A DNA stretch of 64,000 nt from Lentzea indica (GTDB lineage: Bacteria > Actinomycetota > Actinomycetes > Mycobacteriales > Pseudonocardiaceae), in NCBI RefSeq assembly GCF_012184385.1, contig NZ_VSRL01000007.1, positions 27,424 to 91,423 on the forward strand. Reading direction: 5' to 3'. Within the stretch, counting starts at the first letter, position 1; every line of letters starts with the position of its first letter. Positions 61,331-64,000 of this stretch are shown piece after piece. The position numbers and the translations under genes were made by a program. Below the pieces are notes generated by a model. It was given only the letters and a program-made list of their open reading frames with translations, was not told where the DNA came from and searched no databases.

Positions 61331-62784
61331 ACACGACGACGGGACTCGGCACGTCCGTGCGTGCCGTGATGCGGCGGGCGATCAAGGCGTACCGGGACAG
61401 CCCGGACACCGTGGCGTACCTGCAGCGGCACCTGGACCGGATGAACGAGCCGCTGCGCGTCGCCATCGCGGGGCAGGTCAAGGCCGGCAAGTCGACGTTG
61501 CTGAACGCGTTGGTGGGTGAGGAGATCGCGGCCACCGACGCCGGCGAGTGCACCCGAGCTGTCACCTGGTACCGCGACGCGGAGGTACCGCGGATCACGG
61601 TGCATCCGGTGGACGCCCCGTCGCGGCAGTTGCCGATCGACCGCCGCGACGGCGCGTTGCGCGTGGACCTGGGCGCCGGTCGGGTCGATCGTGTCGTCGT
61701 CGACTGGCCGTCGCAGCATCTGCGAACCATGACGCTGATCGACACGCCGGGTCTGCAGTCGATCTCCACGGAGATCTCGGCACGGACGGTGGACTTCCTG
61801 TCCGATGACGAGGAACCGGCCGAGGCCGACGCGGTGGTCTACCTGATGCGGCACCTGCACTCGACCAACGTGCGGTTCCTGGAGTCGTTCTACGACCAGG
61901 GCTTCGCGCGGGCGACGCCGGTGAGCACCATCGCGGTGCTGTCGAGGGCGGACGAGATCGGGGTGGGCCGGGTCGACGCGTTGATGTCCGCGCGGCGCAT
62001 CGCGCGCCGGTACCGCGCCGACGAGAAGTTGCGGGCGTTGTGCCAGACGGTCGTGCCGGTCTCGGGCTTGCTCGCGCAGGCGGGCCGGACGATGCGGCAG
62101 GCCGAGTTCGCGGCGCTCCTCGAGCTCGTGCGGGCGCGGCGGTCCGATGTCGAGGCCGCGCTGCTTTCTGCCGACCGGTTCGCGCGCTACGACGGGCTCG
62201 AACCGGAGGTGTGCTCCGACCTGTTGGACCGGTTCGGGCTGGGCGGGATCCGGCTGGCGGTCACGTTGGTGCGGCAGGGTTTCGACAGTGCGCCGAAGCT
62301 CGCTGCCGAACTGGTGCGGCGCAGCGGCCTCGACGAGCTGCGCGACGTGCTCAGCGCGCAGTTCACCGCACGCGCCGAGCTGTTGAAGGCGCGGTCCGCA
62401 CTGCTCGCGCTGGACATGGTGCTCAGCAGGGTGGTCCGGCAGGAAACGCAGTCGCTGGTCGTCGAGGTGGAACGGATCGTGGCAGGGGCCCACGAGTTCG
62501 CCGAGCTGAGGTTGCTGAGTTCGTTGCGGCTGGGCGCGATGAAGCTTCCTGCCGACGCGCTCGCCGAGGCAGAGCGGTTGCTGGGTGGTGTGGGGGAGAG
62601 CTCGACGGCCAGGCTCGGCCTCGGCGTGCACGCGACCACGGGCGAGCAGCGCAACGCCGCGCTGGACGCGCTGAGCCGGTGGCGGCGACGCCTGGAGAAC
62701 CCGTTGTCCAGCCTGGCGCTCGCCGACGCGTCACGTGTCGTGATCCGCAGCTGCGAAGGCCTGCTGGCCGAGTTCGTCGACTGA
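61327..62784 (+). CDS. iniC: Dynamin-like GTPase IniC
   Basis: A 485-residue dynamin-family GTPase. G1 GQVKAGKST at 49-57, G3 DTPG at 139-142, G4 SRAD at 206-209; the mid region and C-terminal helices follow. No hydrophobic paddle is apparent, unlike IniA. The two GTPases probably act as a heteromeric pair. Followed by a strong hairpin. Confidence 0.92.
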   Translation: MNTTTGLGTSVRAVMRRAIKAYRDSPDTVAYLQRHLDRMNEPLRVAIAGQVKAGKSTLLNALVGEEIAATDAGECTRAVTWYRDAEVPRITVHPVDAPSRQLPIDRRDGALRVDLGAGRVDRVVVDWPSQHLRTMTLIDTPGLQSISTEISARTVDFLSDDEEPAEADAVVYLMRHLHSTNVRFLESFYDQGFARATPVSTIAVLSRADEIGVGRVDALMSARRIARRYRADEKLRALCQTVVPVSGLLAQAGRTMRQAEFAALLELVRARRSDVEAALLSADRFARYDGLEPEVCSDLLDRFGLGGIRLAVTLVRQGFDSAPKLAAELVRRSGLDELRDVLSAQFTARAELLKARSALLALDMVLSRVVRQETQSLVVEVERIVAGAHEFAELRLLSSLRLGAMKLPADALAEAERLLGGVGESSTARLGLGVHATTGEQRNAALDALSRWRRRLENPLSSLALADASRVVIRSCEGLLAEFVD

Positions 62785-62802
62785 CCTGGGTCATTGGGAA
62801 AC

Positions 62803-62850
62803 GATGAAGGCGTCTTCATCCACCTGACGTGGATGAAGACGCCCTTCATC
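62803..62850 (+). terminator. Long hairpin terminator after iniC
   Basis: The arm 62803-62823 (GATGAAGGCGTCTTCATCCAC core) pairs with 62829-62850 (GTGGATGAAGACGCCCTTCATC order), leaving a single bulged G and a 5-base loop CTGAC. That is 21 pairs. It lies 18 bases after the iniC stop and just before the next gene's ATG. Confidence 0.88.
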
Positions 62851-62857
62851 CGATTAG

Positions 62858-63568
62858 ATGCCAGGCGTGGAAGACGGTGTGGCGCTTGAGGAACCGACGG
62901 CGTACGAGCTGGACTGGCTCGCAATCCTCGACGATTTGCGTGACAGCCCGGCAATCGAGGTGTTGCACGAGGTACGGGACGACATCGATCTGATGGCGGA
63001 GGACTCGTCCTTCGACGACCTCGCCGAGTGGGACGGCGTCGAACTGGACGCGGAAGTCCGTCGGGCCTACGTTCGCTTCTCGCAGCTGGGCAGCCAATGG
63101 CGGACCGTTGCTCCCCATCTGGACCTGGCAGGCGAGTTCCGGCTCAGGCCCCTGCCGCTGGTGGTGCACGAGGACGCGCCGGAGTTCCACTCGTCGCTGT
63201 ACTCGGACGAACAGCGCGAGCTGGCCACCGGGTTCCGTGTCATCGACTCCAGCCCGTTCACCGGCACGGGTTCCTTTGTCGCGGTTCGGTTGCGGCCGGG
63301 AGCAGGGAATCCCGAGATCTGGTTCTCCGACCACCGCACGAACACGCTGTGGGAGATGGATCTCGACTACGTCGGCTACCTGGAGACCTTGCGGCTGACC
63401 AAGGGCGCCTTCCACTGGCAGCACCTCTTCACCGAGGCGCCGCTGGACGACGAGGAATTCGCAGGCGTGGCCGCGGACCTGCAGGCGATGCTGGGCTTCC
63501 TCCCGAGTGTCTTCCCCGATCGCGAATACGCGCCCTTGCACGCACGGCTTGCGCGACGCCTCGGCTAG
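62858..63568 (+). CDS. Uncharacterised 236-residue protein
   Basis: A soluble, acidic protein with no signal or membrane segment. The middle section FRVIDSSPFTGTGSFVAVRLRPGAGNPEIWFSDHRTNTLWEMDLDYVGYLETL resembles SUKH/SMI1-like fold elements (aromatic strands ending in a helix) but the match is weak. The start is ATG 62858, or GTG at 62867. It is isolated from iniC by the terminator and convergent with the LuxR gene. Confidence 0.7.
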   Translation: MPGVEDGVALEEPTAYELDWLAILDDLRDSPAIEVLHEVRDDIDLMAEDSSFDDLAEWDGVELDAEVRRAYVRFSQLGSQWRTVAPHLDLAGEFRLRPLPLVVHEDAPEFHSSLYSDEQRELATGFRVIDSSPFTGTGSFVAVRLRPGAGNPEIWFSDHRTNTLWEMDLDYVGYLETLRLTKGAFHWQHLFTEAPLDDEEFAGVAADLQAMLGFLPSVFPDREYAPLHARLARRLG

Positions 63569-63577
63569 CCGGGAAGG

Positions 63578-64000
63578 TCAGGCCATCAGCAGGGTGCGGA
63601 GCTGGGCGAAGAGCTCGCTGCGCGTCGCGCAGCCGAGGCGGCGGCGCATTTTCGCCACGTGGTGTTCAACGGTCTTGGCGGAGATGAAGAGCCGTTCGCC
63701 GATCTGCTTGTACGTCAGGCCACTGACGACCAGCTCCGCCACCTCGCGCTCACGGCCGCTGAGTGGCGTGCCGAGAAGGTCGGTCGGCGCCTGGTCCTGC
63801 GCGGGGGTGTCCACCGGCGTCAGTTCACGCGCGAACGCCATGAGCGAGCTCATCGAGGCTCGGTCGCGGCAGCGGATCGCGGCCTGCCCTGCCAGCCGTG
63901 CGCCTTCCCAGGACTGTCCGGTCGCCCACAGGCCACGGGACGCGCGCTCGACTGCCGCGATGTCCACGTCACCGGCCAGCACGCGCAGCACGCCCATGGC
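63578..64000 (-). CDS. LuxR-type regulator, C-terminal part (cut by window edge)
   Basis: The visible 140 residues end with a LuxR helix-turn-helix (LSGREREVAELVVSGLTYKQIGERLFISAKTVEHHVAKMRRRLGC). Upstream sequence RLAGQAAIRCRDRASMSSLMAFAREL looks like the helical C-terminal region of a large LuxR/ATPase regulator. The reading frame stays open to the edge, so the gene continues. It sits beside iniBAC as IniR does in M. tuberculosis, and is convergent with the preceding gene. Confidence 0.85.
   Translation of the reverse strand, partial: AMGVLRVLAGDVDIAAVERASRGLWATGQSWEGARLAGQAAIRCRDRASMSSLMAFARELTPVDTPAQDQAPTDLLGTPLSGREREVAELVVSGLTYKQIGERLFISAKTVEHHVAKMRRRLGCATRSELFAQLRTLLMA

Overview
The window is high-GC DNA with tightly packed genes, many GTG/TTG starts and 1-4 base stop/start overlaps. 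This fits an actinomycete. The mix of an iniBAC-type dynamin operon, a methylglucose-polysaccharide cluster, a DasR-type chitinase site and many secreted proteins suggests a Pseudonocardiaceae-like genus (Lentzea/Saccharothrix/Amycolatopsis relatives). That placement is inference from gene content, not from a marker gene. No rRNA, tRNA, CRISPR array, IS element or prophage was seen.

Region 1 (1-16 kb) is a patchwork of small accessory units, each with its own regulator. They are a membrane Ser/Thr kinase plus SDR operon facing a ribbon-helix-helix/Clp-N protein; a WYL regulator facing a VOC protein across a perfect palindrome; a SLOG-type protein; a flavin monooxygenase and a LuxR regulator, both frameshifted; cupin plus DUF1304; a fructosamine-kinase-like protein; a tyrosine phosphatase; a MOSC protein; a MerR regulator and aldo/keto reductase sharing a MerR-type promoter; and a beta-propeller-like secreted protein with a frameshifted PhoD phosphatase.

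Region 2 (16-36 kb) carries a TetR regulator with two operators in front of a tandem pair of SDR genes, a GH18 chitinase with a DasR-like site, hydrolases, an acetoacetate-decarboxylase-like protein, a tandem DUF2199 pair, an aldehyde dehydrogenase/DUF779/GAF-regulator module, a Cys-rich protein with a GIY-YIG/T5orf172-like tail, a PfkB kinase, a DUF4397 protein with a class F sortase, a secreted beta-helix protein, an IlvD/Edd dehydratase, a Tat-exported Rieske protein and a CNNM-type membrane protein. Near 36.53 kb a second CNNM gene and a convergent nucleoside hydrolase are both cut short at one point, which looks like a deletion scar.

Region 3 (37-57 kb) is the conserved core. A methyltransferase, GH57 branching enzyme and GT4 glucosyltransferase lie in the same order as Mycobacterium tuberculosis Rv3030-Rv3032 (methylglucose lipopolysaccharide synthesis). 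The block etfB-etfA-GNAT-PlsC-(MFS)-cysteine desulfurase-mnmA matches Rv3029c-Rv3024c. Inserted between these halves are two DegV paralogues, a three-gene envelope/coiled-coil operon (DivIVA-like, OmpA-like, acidic membrane protein), a PEP-mutase-like enzyme and a small 49-residue basic ORF.

Region 4 (57-64 kb) is an iniBAC-type island. A membrane-anchored Hsp70-like protein diverges from iniB, which is followed by the dynamin-like GTPases iniA and iniC. A perfect hairpin lies between iniB and iniA, a strong terminator follows iniC, and a LuxR-type regulator (partial, possibly IniR-like) sits at the window edge. This is the best candidate for a coherent membrane-stress system here. The DivIVA/OmpA/acidic-protein operon is the least explained one.
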